Shown piece after piece: positions 41,552-49,705 of a DNA stretch of 64,000 nucleotides. Source of the DNA: Streptomyces sp. AV19 (lineage in GTDB: Bacteria; Actinomycetota; Actinomycetes; Streptomycetales; Streptomycetaceae); NCBI RefSeq assembly GCF_015999245.1, contig NZ_JAEAMR010000005.1, positions 1 through 64,000 of the forward strand, read 5' to 3'. The translations under genes were made by a program, and so were the position numbers. Position 1 is the stretch's first letter; each line of letters opens with the position of its first letter. The notes under the pieces are model-generated. The model did not search any database. It saw only the letters and a list, made by a program, of their open reading frames with translations, and was not told the DNA's origin.

Positions 41552-42610
41552 GTGAGCGCCGCCAGCAGCGCGGCGAAGGCCGCCGGCGCCGCCGTCATCG
41601 GCATAGCCTTCCTCGGCATCGCGTTCCTCGCCGTCATCGGCGCAGCCGTCCAGGACGACGAGCGACCCGGGATCAGCCAAGTGGGCCTGTCCGGCGGGAA
41701 GCTGAACGAAAAGAACGTACCGCGCGAATACCTCCCCTGGGTCCTCAAAGCGGGGGCGATGTGCCCGGAGGCCCCACCGCCGATCATCGCCGCCCAGATC
41801 GAGGCCGAAAGCAACTGGGACCCGACAGTGACCAGCCCCGTCGGCGCCATGGGCATCTCGCAGTTCATGCCGGGCACATGGCGGGACTGGGGCGTCGACG
41901 CCGACGGCGACGGGAAGAAGGACGCGTACACGGCGGCGGACGGCATCATGTCCCAGGGCCGCTACGACTGCCACGTAGCGGAGAAGGTCAAAAGCTACGG
42001 CATCACCGGCGTGGACCCGGTCCGCATGATGCTGGGCGGGTACAACGCGGGCCCGGAGGCGGTCCGTCTGGCCCGCGGGATCCCCCGCAACTCGGAAACC
42101 CAGGGCTACGTCCGCGACATCATGAAGCTCGCCGCCACCAAGTACACCGCCCCCGGCAGCACGACGACGGGCGGCCCTTTGCCCGCCGGCGGGGACTTCG
42201 GACAGAAGGTCATCAGTCAGGCATCCCTCGGCCTCGGCATCCCGTACGCCTGGGGCGGAGGCACCGTCAACGGGCCTAGCAGGGGCTTTGCCCAGGGCGC
42301 GGGCACAGTCGGCTTCGACTGCTCGTCGTTCGTCCAATGGGCCGTTTACCAGGCGTCCAAGGGGAAGATCACCGTCCCCCGGACCACCGAGGACCAGGCC
42401 AGGGCCGGGCAGGAGATCAAACCGGAGGACATGAGGTCGGGCGACGTGGTGGTCTTCTCCCTGCACGGCGGGGGCTACGACCACGTGGGGATCTACGTCG
42501 GGGGCACCACCATGATCCACGCACCCAAGACCGGCGATGTAGTGAAATTCGCTGATATGAGCGATCCGTACTACGGGTCGAAATCCCGGACGATCCGGAG
42601 GTACTGGTGA
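41552..42610 (+). CDS. Lytic transglycosylase / NlpC-P60 cell-wall hydrolase (VirB1-like)
   Basis: 352 residues from GTG 41552. An N-terminal membrane anchor (AAVIGIAFLGIAFLAVIGAAV) is followed by an SLT domain (IIAAQIEAESNWDPTVTSPVGAMGISQFMPGTW, with catalytic Glu) and an NlpC/P60 domain (FDCSSFVQWAVY with catalytic Cys, DHVGIYVGG with His). Both wall-cutting activities in one protein are typical of Gram-positive conjugation systems, which must open peptidoglycan for the channel. It would act outside the membrane. Confidence 0.9.
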   Translation: MSAASSAAKAAGAAVIGIAFLGIAFLAVIGAAVQDDERPGISQVGLSGGKLNEKNVPREYLPWVLKAGAMCPEAPPPIIAAQIEAESNWDPTVTSPVGAMGISQFMPGTWRDWGVDADGDGKKDAYTAADGIMSQGRYDCHVAEKVKSYGITGVDPVRMMLGGYNAGPEAVRLARGIPRNSETQGYVRDIMKLAATKYTAPGSTTTGGPLPAGGDFGQKVISQASLGLGIPYAWGGGTVNGPSRGFAQGAGTVGFDCSSFVQWAVYQASKGKITVPRTTEDQARAGQEIKPEDMRSGDVVVFSLHGGGYDHVGIYVGGTTMIHAPKTGDVVKFADMSDPYYGSKSRTIRRYW

Positions 42611-43248
42611 CCCGTCACCCTCGACGAGCAGCCCTCACGGCGACCATGGCCGCCGTGCTCCTCGCAGCCGGCTGCGGATTCGGCAGCGGCAGCGACCCCA
42701 AACCGCCCGCCAGCCGTCCCGCCACCGGAACCGGGCCCTACCCGACGCCGCCGCACGCCTCACCCGCCGCCCCCCTGCCCAGCACGACGAACACCGCGAC
42801 ACCGAAGGGCGGCGTGCCCACCCCCGGCAGCGTGGACCAACGCGACGCCACCGCAGTCAGCCGCGCCGCCCTGACCGTCATGCTGACCTCGGACACCACC
42901 ACCGACATCACCCCCCATGACGCCAACCTCCGCGCCGTACGAGCCGGATGGTGCACAGAGGACTTCGCTCGGCAGATCCGCGACACCCCGCCCCGCTCCG
43001 CCCCCGGCGCCACCTGGACGACATGGACCCGCCACCGCGCCTACACCACCGTGAACCTCCGGCCCGCCCAGGACGCCGGACGGCCTGGCGACGACGCCAC
43101 CCACGCCCTGCGCCAGTGGAGCGTCACCACCACTGCCCGCGGCCGCGACGGGTGGAACGGACCGCCCGACATCGTCGCCGCGTTCGTCGAGCTCAGCCGC
43201 CCCGCCGACGGTGACCCCTGGCGCGTCGCAGGCGTCAGCCTCCAGTGA
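42607..43248 (+). CDS. Lipoprotein, conjugation-associated
   Basis: 213 residues from GTG 42607, overlapping the hydrolase stop. A lipoprotein signal is clear: basic start, hydrophobic ALTATMAAVLLAAGC with the lipobox Cys at about residue 22. A Pro/Thr/Ser linker follows. A domain with SRAALTVMLTSDTTTDITPHDANLRAV, then PDIVAAFVELSR and a closing RVAGVSLQ, is strand-rich like NTF2/TcpC-type extracytoplasmic domains. It probably belongs to the channel. Confidence 0.65.
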   Translation: MTRHPRRAALTATMAAVLLAAGCGFGSGSDPKPPASRPATGTGPYPTPPHASPAAPLPSTTNTATPKGGVPTPGSVDQRDATAVSRAALTVMLTSDTTTDITPHDANLRAVRAGWCTEDFARQIRDTPPRSAPGATWTTWTRHRAYTTVNLRPAQDAGRPGDDATHALRQWSVTTTARGRDGWNGPPDIVAAFVELSRPADGDPWRVAGVSLQ

Positions 43249-43262
43249 AAGCAGAACCCGCG

Positions 43263-43341
43263 ATGACCGTTCCCGCCTGGCCGCACTACCACCTCGTCCA
43301 GCACGACGACGGCACCGTCACCATGACCGGCCCCCACAGCC
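43263..43341 (+). pseudogene. Truncated start of a plasmid protein
   Basis: ATG 43263 opens [21 protein letters not shown], a short motif I associate with small Streptomyces plasmid proteins. It then loses sense where the polyketide synthase sequence begins in another frame. It marks the right-hand breakpoint of the conjugative block. Confidence 0.5.
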
Positions 43342-43785
43342 TTCCGAGACCTCGGATTCGACTCACTCACCGCCATCGAACTCCGCAACGGGCTCCATAC
43401 CGACACAGGGCTACGCCTCCCCTCCACCCTCGCCTTCGACCACCCCACCTCTTCCGCTCTCTCCGCACACCTGCTTCGCGAGCTGCTTGAGGACGATGGC
43501 AGTCTCGCCCCCGGCTCCGGACCGGGTCTCGCGGATGTCGAGCAACTGGAGGTGGCGCTTTCCCGGGCGACGCTCGGCGTCGCCCAGCGCGCGGTCCTGG
43601 CGAAGAGGCTGCGGGTGCTGGCTGGGCGGCTGACGGGGCCGGGGGCCGGGGGCGGTGCCCATGACCTCGGCACGGAGCTGGAAACGGCCTCGGACGAGGA
43701 GATGTTCGAGCTGATCGACAACATCGACGACATTGACAACGTTGACAACATCGACACGGAGGCTGGTGGCAGCGACGGCTCCTGA
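43342..43785 (+). pseudogene. Fragment of modular polyketide synthase: end of terminal ACP plus docking tail
   Basis: Frame from 43342 reads [18 protein letters not shown], the acyl-carrier-protein site with the phosphopantetheine Ser, then [20 protein letters not shown] helical tail with [23 protein letters not shown] and the acidic end [23 protein letters not shown] follows, a C-terminal docking region. The first half of the ACP and everything before it is missing, replaced by a plasmid gene start. No start codon serves this frame. It is clearly a relic created by recombination. A polyketide cluster must have been, or still is, related to this DNA. Confidence 0.85.
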
Positions 43786-43957
43786 CAGACGTCGGGCGAC
43801 GGAAGCCAAAGCAGCATCTGGGGATAGACCGTGTGCCCTATGGGTCCGCCAGTAAGCGGCACCGGCAGAATCCGGTCCTCCGACGTCGTCATCACTGCGG
43901 CACCCACGTTGATCCCCGCGGTGATGTGGTCGGCTGCCCGCACGGGTGGGGCATGGG

Positions 43958-46762
43958 ATGGGCGTTATCGTGGCGATCGATATGCCATACGACGACGCGC
44001 CCTTCACGACGCCATGTGCGAGCGAGAGTCCGGTTGGGGCGGACGTCGCCCCGGTGTACTGGTGGAAGACGGCTGACCCGGGTGCCACGGTGCCCGAATT
44101 TCCCGCGGGTACCGACGCCCGGGTGTTCGTGCCGTCCGGTGAGCGGTTCGGGGAACTGCGGGATCGGCTTGCCGCGCGGGGTGCGCAGGTCCGCACCGTC
44201 AAGTACTGGAGGGAGGAGGAGCTCCTCAGCAACATCGGTCCGGACGGCATGGTGGGTGAGCTATGGGCCCGTACCGGTACCGCGCTGCCCGAGGCACGCC
44301 GCCGGGGAAGGACGGTGCGACGCACCGGCCCTTCCGCCACTGTGGCCCGGTACGCCTTTGAAGCTCTGTGGGAGGCCCAGGAAGCCGGGCGCGAGATTCC
44401 GCCGTCGGAGGAGCCGAACGATCTGGTGCCCCCGTCATGGCTGCCTTTCCTGCCGTACCCGACGCTCAACCCGGCCCAGGCGCAGGCGGCTCCTCATGTG
44501 TTGCGCAGGGACGAGCACACCCTGGTCGTTGCGCCGACCGGCGCCGGCAAGACCACGATAGGCATGCTCGCGGCCCTGCGGGCCATCCTGGGCGAGGGGC
44601 GCAAAGCCGCGTGGCTGGTGCCTCAGCGGTCCCTCACCGATGAACTGGACCGTGAGCTCGAGGGGTGGCGGCGGCGCGGCTTGCGGGTGGAACGCCTCTC
44701 GGGTGAGTACAGCATCGATACGCGGCGCGTGCGGGAGGCGGATCTGTGGGTCACCACCACGGAGAAGTTCGAAGTGCTGTGCCGGACGTCTTCCCTGCGC
44801 GACCGGCTGGCCGAGGTGGGCTGCCTCATCGTGGACGAGGTGCACCTGCTGGGTGACCCGGAGCGTGGGGCTGTGCTCGAGGCAGTGCTCACCCGGGTCC
44901 GGAACGAGGCCTCGCGCATGCGGGTGGTCGGCCTCTCCGCCACCGTGTCCAACGCGGAGCAGATCGCGGGCTGGCTGGGCGCACGGCTGATACGGATCGC
45001 TTGGCGGCCCGGCCGGCTGACGTGGCAACTGCCTTCCGTACCAGCTGTTGCCGACCGGAACGCCGCTCAGGCGGCCCGGACGCGGGTGACCAACGCGATC
45101 GTGGCCGATGTGACCGGGGACGGTGGCAGTGTGCTGGTGTTCTGCGGCAGCAAGTACGGTGTGCGCAGTACGGCGCTGGCGATCGCCAACAGCCGTGGTG
45201 TGTCGACGGCGGGGGTGAGACCGGACGACCTGGAGGGTCTTCGGCGGGTGTGCGATGCGGCCGGGGTGGGGCTGCACTACAAGGGCTGGGAGTACAAACG
45301 AGATGCCGAACGGGATTTTCGTGAACGGCGGACGGACGTGCTGGTGGCCACGTCGACTGTGGCAGCCGGTGTGAACCTGCCCGCCCGTGCGGTCGTGGTG
45401 CGCGATACCCGGATCGGTATGCGGGAAGCGGACGTCGCGACCGTCCAGCAGATGTTCGGGAGGGCAGGGCGGCTTGGAACCGGTGAGAGCGCCGGCTGGG
45501 CCTTCATGATCGTGGACGAGGCCGAACTGGCGGATTGGCAACAGAGGTTGGTGGGCGGGTACACCGTGGACTCGCAGATCAGCACCAGCTTGCCGGACCA
45601 CGTGCTGGCAGAGGTTGTCCAGGGCCGGATCCGTACGGTGCGGCAGGCCGAGGAATGGTGGCTGCAGACGTTCGCCCATCACCAGGGGAGCCGCAGCACC
45701 GAGTCGGTGCGCGAGGCCCTGGAGTTTCTCGTGGCTGCGGAGTACTGCCGCACGGAGAGCGAGACCGGAGGGGACACCCTCATCGCCCCGACCGAGCTGG
45801 GAGCGCTGACCACACGGGTCATGGTTCCCGCCCGGGTTGGCTACCACCTGCGTACGGCGCTGGCCCGCTGCCCGGTGCCGACTGATGCGGACGAAGCCGA
45901 AGAGACCCTCATCGGGTTGGTGAGCACCTCGGTACCGAAGCTGGCGAAGGCTGCCCTCGATGAAAATCTCAAGTCGGCGGTAGGGCTGTTGCTCCATGTC
46001 CGCGGACAGCTGGGCCGATTCGCCGATGACGGACGGATCAGTGGAGAGGAATTCCAGATTCCCTACGCCGATGGGGACCTCGCACGCGCCGCGTTGCTGA
46101 CGGTCGCGAACAGCCCGACGGCCTTCCGCTCAGGGGAGCGTGACATCGTAGGCCTGCCGCGAGCGGCGATGCGTCCGGTGCTGGAGGACGCTCCTCGCTA
46201 TCTGCACTGGCTCGCGTCCCAGGGATTTCTGGGCACCTTGCATCCCTGGATCGCTGTAGTGGCGGCTGACCTGAACCGACGTATCCGTTGGCGCCGTTGC
46301 GGGGCGCCCCGCGGGAGTGGGCGACTGCTGTGGATGTGTGAGCGGATGACCACGCCCCAGCATGCCGATGACGAAGTCCCGGCCATGTGGCACGCGGCTC
46401 GTGACCGGGGCCTGAGAGACCCTGACTGGCAAACCCCGACGGCCCCCAGAGGAAACCGGCTTGACGCACCGTCCTATGCGAACCTGCTCCGCGAACGTGT
46501 TGCCCAAGGCGAGCTGACAGGCCGGGATGCCCCCGCAGGGCGTCCGCAACCGGCTCGGGGGCGGGTCGTGGCTGTGTGGAGCGGTCGTGACTACCGAGCC
46601 GAAGCCGCACGGCGAGGGGGACAGCCGTACACGTTCCCGGCATCAGGGGAAGGGCTTGAGGAGCTTGAGGAGACGGGCCGGACGGGTATCGCCGTGTTCT
46701 CGTGGAGTGGTGACTACCGGGCGAACGGTTGGCTGGCGGAGTATTCCGCGGTCGGGGGCTGA
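43958..46762 (+). CDS. Ski2-like DExH helicase
   Basis: 934 residues from ATG 43958; GTG 43946 is possible. After a 160-residue lead domain, APTGAGKTTIGMLAAL is motif I, CLIVDEVHLLGD is motif II (DEVH), VVGLSATVSNAEQIAGWLGARLI is motif III, VATSTVAAGVNLPARAVVVRD and MFGRAGRLGTGESAG are motifs V and VI. The order is that of Hel308/Brr2/Ski2 helicases. The C-terminal 350 residues include a winged-helix-like region and an unassigned end. It stands alone, so repair, RNA metabolism or defence cannot be separated. No nuclease gene is adjacent. The 172 bases upstream hold no gene. Confidence 0.8.
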   Translation: MGVIVAIDMPYDDAPFTTPCASESPVGADVAPVYWWKTADPGATVPEFPAGTDARVFVPSGERFGELRDRLAARGAQVRTVKYWREEELLSNIGPDGMVGELWARTGTALPEARRRGRTVRRTGPSATVARYAFEALWEAQEAGREIPPSEEPNDLVPPSWLPFLPYPTLNPAQAQAAPHVLRRDEHTLVVAPTGAGKTTIGMLAALRAILGEGRKAAWLVPQRSLTDELDRELEGWRRRGLRVERLSGEYSIDTRRVREADLWVTTTEKFEVLCRTSSLRDRLAEVGCLIVDEVHLLGDPERGAVLEAVLTRVRNEASRMRVVGLSATVSNAEQIAGWLGARLIRIAWRPGRLTWQLPSVPAVADRNAAQAARTRVTNAIVADVTGDGGSVLVFCGSKYGVRSTALAIANSRGVSTAGVRPDDLEGLRRVCDAAGVGLHYKGWEYKRDAERDFRERRTDVLVATSTVAAGVNLPARAVVVRDTRIGMREADVATVQQMFGRAGRLGTGESAGWAFMIVDEAELADWQQRLVGGYTVDSQISTSLPDHVLAEVVQGRIRTVRQAEEWWLQTFAHHQGSRSTESVREALEFLVAAEYCRTESETGGDTLIAPTELGALTTRVMVPARVGYHLRTALARCPVPTDADEAEETLIGLVSTSVPKLAKAALDENLKSAVGLLLHVRGQLGRFADDGRISGEEFQIPYADGDLARAALLTVANSPTAFRSGERDIVGLPRAAMRPVLEDAPRYLHWLASQGFLGTLHPWIAVVAADLNRRIRWRRCGAPRGSGRLLWMCERMTTPQHADDEVPAMWHAARDRGLRDPDWQTPTAPRGNRLDAPSYANLLRERVAQGELTGRDAPAGRPQPARGRVVAVWSGRDYRAEAARRGGQPYTFPASGEGLEELEETGRTGIAVFSWSGDYRANGWLAEYSAVGG

Positions 46763-47411
46763 CCTGCGTACTCGGCGACAGCTCGGTGTGGCGCTGCGCC
46801 GGTGAGAAGCCGCCGTGCGCGAGCGGTGTGTTGACGGGTTCGGCTGTGGAGAGCTCACGTTCACGGCGTGAGGCGGCTGCGCTCCCGCTGCCGTGCCATG
46901 TCGACCTCCAGGGGCATCGTGTCCGTGCCCTGGGAAGAATCCCGTCTCCGGCCTTCGTCGCCATGAGTGAGGTATCGGGCTCTCGGTCGGCTGTTGTGGT
47001 CCGATTCGCCATGCGGGCAAATGATGGAAAGTCAGGTGTTCAGAGAGTGGCGATCGTGGTCTCGGTGGCCGGTTCTCCGGCGCGATGCTGACGAACTGCT
47101 GGGCGGGCTACCATCACAGCGCCTCTGGCCTGTGTAAACGCCGATCATTGCAGAGTTGTGGACCATCTTGACGAAGTGGTCGGCGGGGTCGGGCCGATGT
47201 GCGTTCAGCAAGGGGCCGGGGGCCTTGTGGGACTCGTCCGATCCGCGTCGGGCGTGATGGACGGCCCGTGGGGGCACCTTCCTCGCCGCTGCTGATCCTG
47301 GTTCCGGCGCACGCGATCGTACGCACCCTCATCTGCCACGGCCGGCTCACCCATCGAGACGGCGGTCAAAGGATGTCCGGGAACAGCAGAGGTCTCCTGA
47401 CGTCTTCCCGA
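46763..47411. other. No supported gene
   Basis: About 650 bases after the helicase stop contain only short open frames in all directions, with no convincing ribosome site or conserved motif. The third-position GC bias is weaker than in genes around it. It may hold decayed sequence; nothing specific is recognised. Confidence 0.5.
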
Positions 47412-47442
47412 TTGAGTGCAACTCCCCAGCAGCGGCTAGGCT
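47412..47442 (+). promoter_or_regulatory. Promoter candidate for the gene at 47469
   Basis: TTGAGT (47412-47417) and TAGGCT (47437-47442) are separated by 19 bases. TAGGCT is close to the usual streptomycete -10. The predicted leader is about 20 bases, with GAAGGGG before the ATG. Confidence 0.45.
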
Positions 47443-47468
47443 TTGGTCGTTCTTGAGAAGGGGCACTG

Positions 47469-47858
47469 ATGGGTACCAGGTTTATTGAGGTAGACGAATC
47501 GCGGCAAGGTGAGCCGGGTGTGCAGAAGGGAGGCAGGACATTGACGGTAGGAGACCAGTCCATCACCCAGGATACGTGGGTGAAGGTTGAAGCTTACGAT
47601 GATCTCGATCCGACCGTGACCGGGGACGTCCATCTGCACACGTTCGCAGTCCCGGGTATGGAAGTGCGGGTCGGGGCCGCGAAGAATGATGAGGACGGAA
47701 GCGGCGAATTCGAAACCAGGTTGGTCCCGTCCGTCCAGTATTACCAGATCGAGCTCGGGCCCGACTCGCTGAATAAGCTCCATGACGCGCTCAAGCCCTT
47801 CATCGCGGCCGCGAAGGAATGCGAGCCGCCAAAGGGCCGCAAGGTGCGCGCCAAGTAG
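47469..47858 (+). CDS. Hypothetical 129-residue protein
   Basis: 129 residues from ATG 47469, with GAAGGGG upstream. It is alternating and acidic, with a strand-rich body (WVKVEAYDDLDPTVTGDVHLHTF, VPSVQYYQIELGPDSLNKLHDALKPFI) and a basic end. No family is recognised. It has its own promoter and a perfect hairpin after the stop, so it is a single-gene unit. Codon use is less GC-extreme than its neighbours, hinting at separate acquisition. Confidence 0.6.
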   Translation: MGTRFIEVDESRQGEPGVQKGGRTLTVGDQSITQDTWVKVEAYDDLDPTVTGDVHLHTFAVPGMEVRVGAAKNDEDGSGEFETRLVPSVQYYQIELGPDSLNKLHDALKPFIAAAKECEPPKGRKVRAK

Positions 47859-47863
47859 TCCAC

Positions 47864-47889
47864 AATGCCCCCTCCCGCGAGGGGGCATT
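47864..47889 (+). terminator. Hairpin terminator
   Basis: AATGCCCCCTC (47864-47874) and GAGGGGGCATT (47879-47889) form a perfect 11-base-pair stem with a CCGC loop, starting five bases after the stop at 47858. The following bases are A/T-richer but lack a long T run, as is common in Streptomyces. Confidence 0.85.
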
Positions 47890-48084
47890 GATGCATATTG
47901 CAGACGGCGGGGCCTGTCTCGTCGGAACAGTCACCGGACTTTCCTCACATGCGGGGTCGCTCGACGGCCGGCTGAAGGGGCGCGCCGCAGCGTGACCTCG
48001 GTTCCCGCCCGAGATCGCGCGCGGCTGCGCCCGGGGCCGTGCTCCGGGGGTCGCCGACTCCGCCGACCGGGCGCTCGCCGGGCA

Positions 48085-48474
48085 TCAGGCGTCCTGCGGG
48101 TACCAGCGCAGTTCCACGGTGTTGCCGTCCGGGTCCTGCACGTAGAGGGATACCGCGGTGCCCCGGGCGCCGAAGCGCTCGCCGGGGCCGTCCACCACCG
48201 TGAAGACACCGGAATCGATGACCTGCTGCCAGTCGAGCGGTTCCACGACCAGGCAGATGTGGTCGACGTTGGACCCCTCCGGCTGCCCGTCGGCGACCTT
48301 GACGAGGTCGATGATGGTGGTGGGGCTGACCCGTACGGACGGGAAGGGAACCTTGCCGGCCCGCCACTCCTCCACCCGCACCGGCTCCAGCCCCAGCGGG
48401 CCGGTGTAGAAGGCGAGCGAGCGCTCGATGTCGGCGGTGTTCAGGACGAGGTGGTCGAAGGCGATCACGCGCAT
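48085..48474 (-). CDS. VOC-family (glyoxalase/dioxygenase-fold) protein
   Basis: 129 residues from ATG 48474. FDHLVLNTADIERSLAFYTGPLGLEPV is the first beta-alpha-beta-beta unit. VDHICLVVE and VSLYVQDPDGNTVELRWYP make up the second, with metal-ligand His in FDHL and VDHI and Glu in VELRW. Members include glyoxalase I, extradiol dioxygenases and resistance proteins; the substrate is unknown. It is divergent from a LysR regulator that likely controls it. Confidence 0.85.
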   Translation of the reverse strand: MRVIAFDHLVLNTADIERSLAFYTGPLGLEPVRVEEWRAGKVPFPSVRVSPTTIIDLVKVADGQPEGSNVDHICLVVEPLDWQQVIDSGVFTVVDGPGERFGARGTAVSLYVQDPDGNTVELRWYPQDA

Positions 48475-48633
48475 GGGTGTCTCCGTGGGGTCGGGGCGCC
48501 GGGGCGCCGGTGGTGGTACGGCGGGCCGGGCCTCGCGGGCCCGGGCGGTGGCCGGTCGCTGACTGCCGTGGCCCGCCGTTGGCTTCAGCATCGCCGAACA
48601 CCCATCCATCGGTCCAAGACATGTTTGTCATCC

Positions 48634-48658
48634 CATCCATTGTGTTTCACGATGGATG
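48634..48658. promoter_or_regulatory. LysR-type operator
   Basis: CATCCAT (48634-48640) and its complement ATGGATG (48652-48658) are separated by 11 bases, the T-N11-A dyad typical of LysR-type regulators. Another CATCCATC half site lies at 48603-48610. Both are between the divergent VOC and LysR genes, and the proximal site touches the LysR start at 48660, consistent with autorepression. Confidence 0.7.
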
Positions 48659-48659
48659 A

Positions 48660-49547
48660 ATGGATCTTCAGCAGATGCGCTACGTCCTCGCGGTGGCGGA
48701 GACCGCGAACTTCACCCGTGCCGCCGAGCGGTGCCATGTCGTCCAGTCCGCGCTCAGTCATCAAGTCGCCCGGCTGGAGCAGGAATTGGGGGCGCGGCTG
48801 TTCGAGCGGACCAGTCGCCGGGTGCGGTTGACCATCGCGGGAGAGGCGTTCCTGCCCGCCGCCCGCCAGGCCCTGGAAGCGGCCGAGCGGGCCCGGGCGG
48901 AGGTGGCTGCGGCCACCGGCGAGGTACGGGGACGGCTGACCGTCGGATCCATCCCCACCGTGACGGCCGTCGATCTCCCGGTCGTGCTGCGGGACTACCG
49001 TCGGCGCTACCCCCGCGTGCGGATCAGCCTGCGGGCCGGCTCCAGCGAGCGGCTGGTCGAGCAGGTGCGTGAGGGCGGGCTGGACGCGGCGTTCCTCGGC
49101 GTACCGCCGGGATTCCGGCCGCAGGGCGTCCGCGACCGGGAACTCGCCCACGGGCGGCACGTCGCCGTGGTCGACCCGGGCCACCCGCTGGCGCAGGAGC
49201 ACAAGGTGGACCTCCGGCAGCTCGTCGACGAGGTCTTCGTGGACTTCGCCGACGAAAGCGCCGCCCGTGCCCAGTCGGACGAGGCGTTCGCCGCGGCCGG
49301 ACTGCGCCGCGAAGTCGCCTTCGAGGTGTCCGGCGTGGAGCTCATGGCCCGGATGATCCGTCAGGGACTGGGCATCGCCCTGCTTCCCGCGGCCTTCGCC
49401 GCCGAACTGCACGGCCTGCGGAGCGTGCCGGTCACCGACGGGCCGATGAGGGTGGAACGCCTCGTCTGGAGCCGGTTCACCCCGTCACCCGCGGCCTCCG
49501 CCTTCCTCGCCCTGCTGGACGCCGGCACGTCGTCCCCCGGAGCATGA
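48660..49547 (+). CDS. LysR-family transcriptional regulator
   Basis: 295 residues from ATG 48660. MRYVLAVAETANFTRAAERCHVVQSALSHQVARLEQELGARLFER is the canonical N-terminal winged helix. A linker helix follows, then the periplasmic-binding-like effector domain (GRLTVGSIPTVTAVDLP, later MARMIRQGLGIALLPAAF). The length is standard. It probably controls the divergent VOC gene and itself through the dyad at 48634-48658. The effector is unknown. Confidence 0.92.
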   Translation: MDLQQMRYVLAVAETANFTRAAERCHVVQSALSHQVARLEQELGARLFERTSRRVRLTIAGEAFLPAARQALEAAERARAEVAAATGEVRGRLTVGSIPTVTAVDLPVVLRDYRRRYPRVRISLRAGSSERLVEQVREGGLDAAFLGVPPGFRPQGVRDRELAHGRHVAVVDPGHPLAQEHKVDLRQLVDEVFVDFADESAARAQSDEAFAAAGLRREVAFEVSGVELMARMIRQGLGIALLPAAFAAELHGLRSVPVTDGPMRVERLVWSRFTPSPAASAFLALLDAGTSSPGA

Positions 49548-49705
49548 CCGCTCCGTCCGGACCGGTGCACCGAGGTCCGGCCGGGGCGGGCACCCGTGCG
49601 GGCCGCAGCACGTCTCCGGCGCCTGCACCACTGCCCGAGGGCCCGAGGGGGTGTGCGGTGGCTCTCCGCGACATCCACGGCGACCCGCCGGACACCCCCT
49701 GACCG

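Noticed and set aside
43245-43490. Intact 81-residue gene at the breakpoint
   Set aside because: Only the first 26 codons after ATG 43263 look natural; the rest is an out-of-frame reading of the polyketide synthase fragment.
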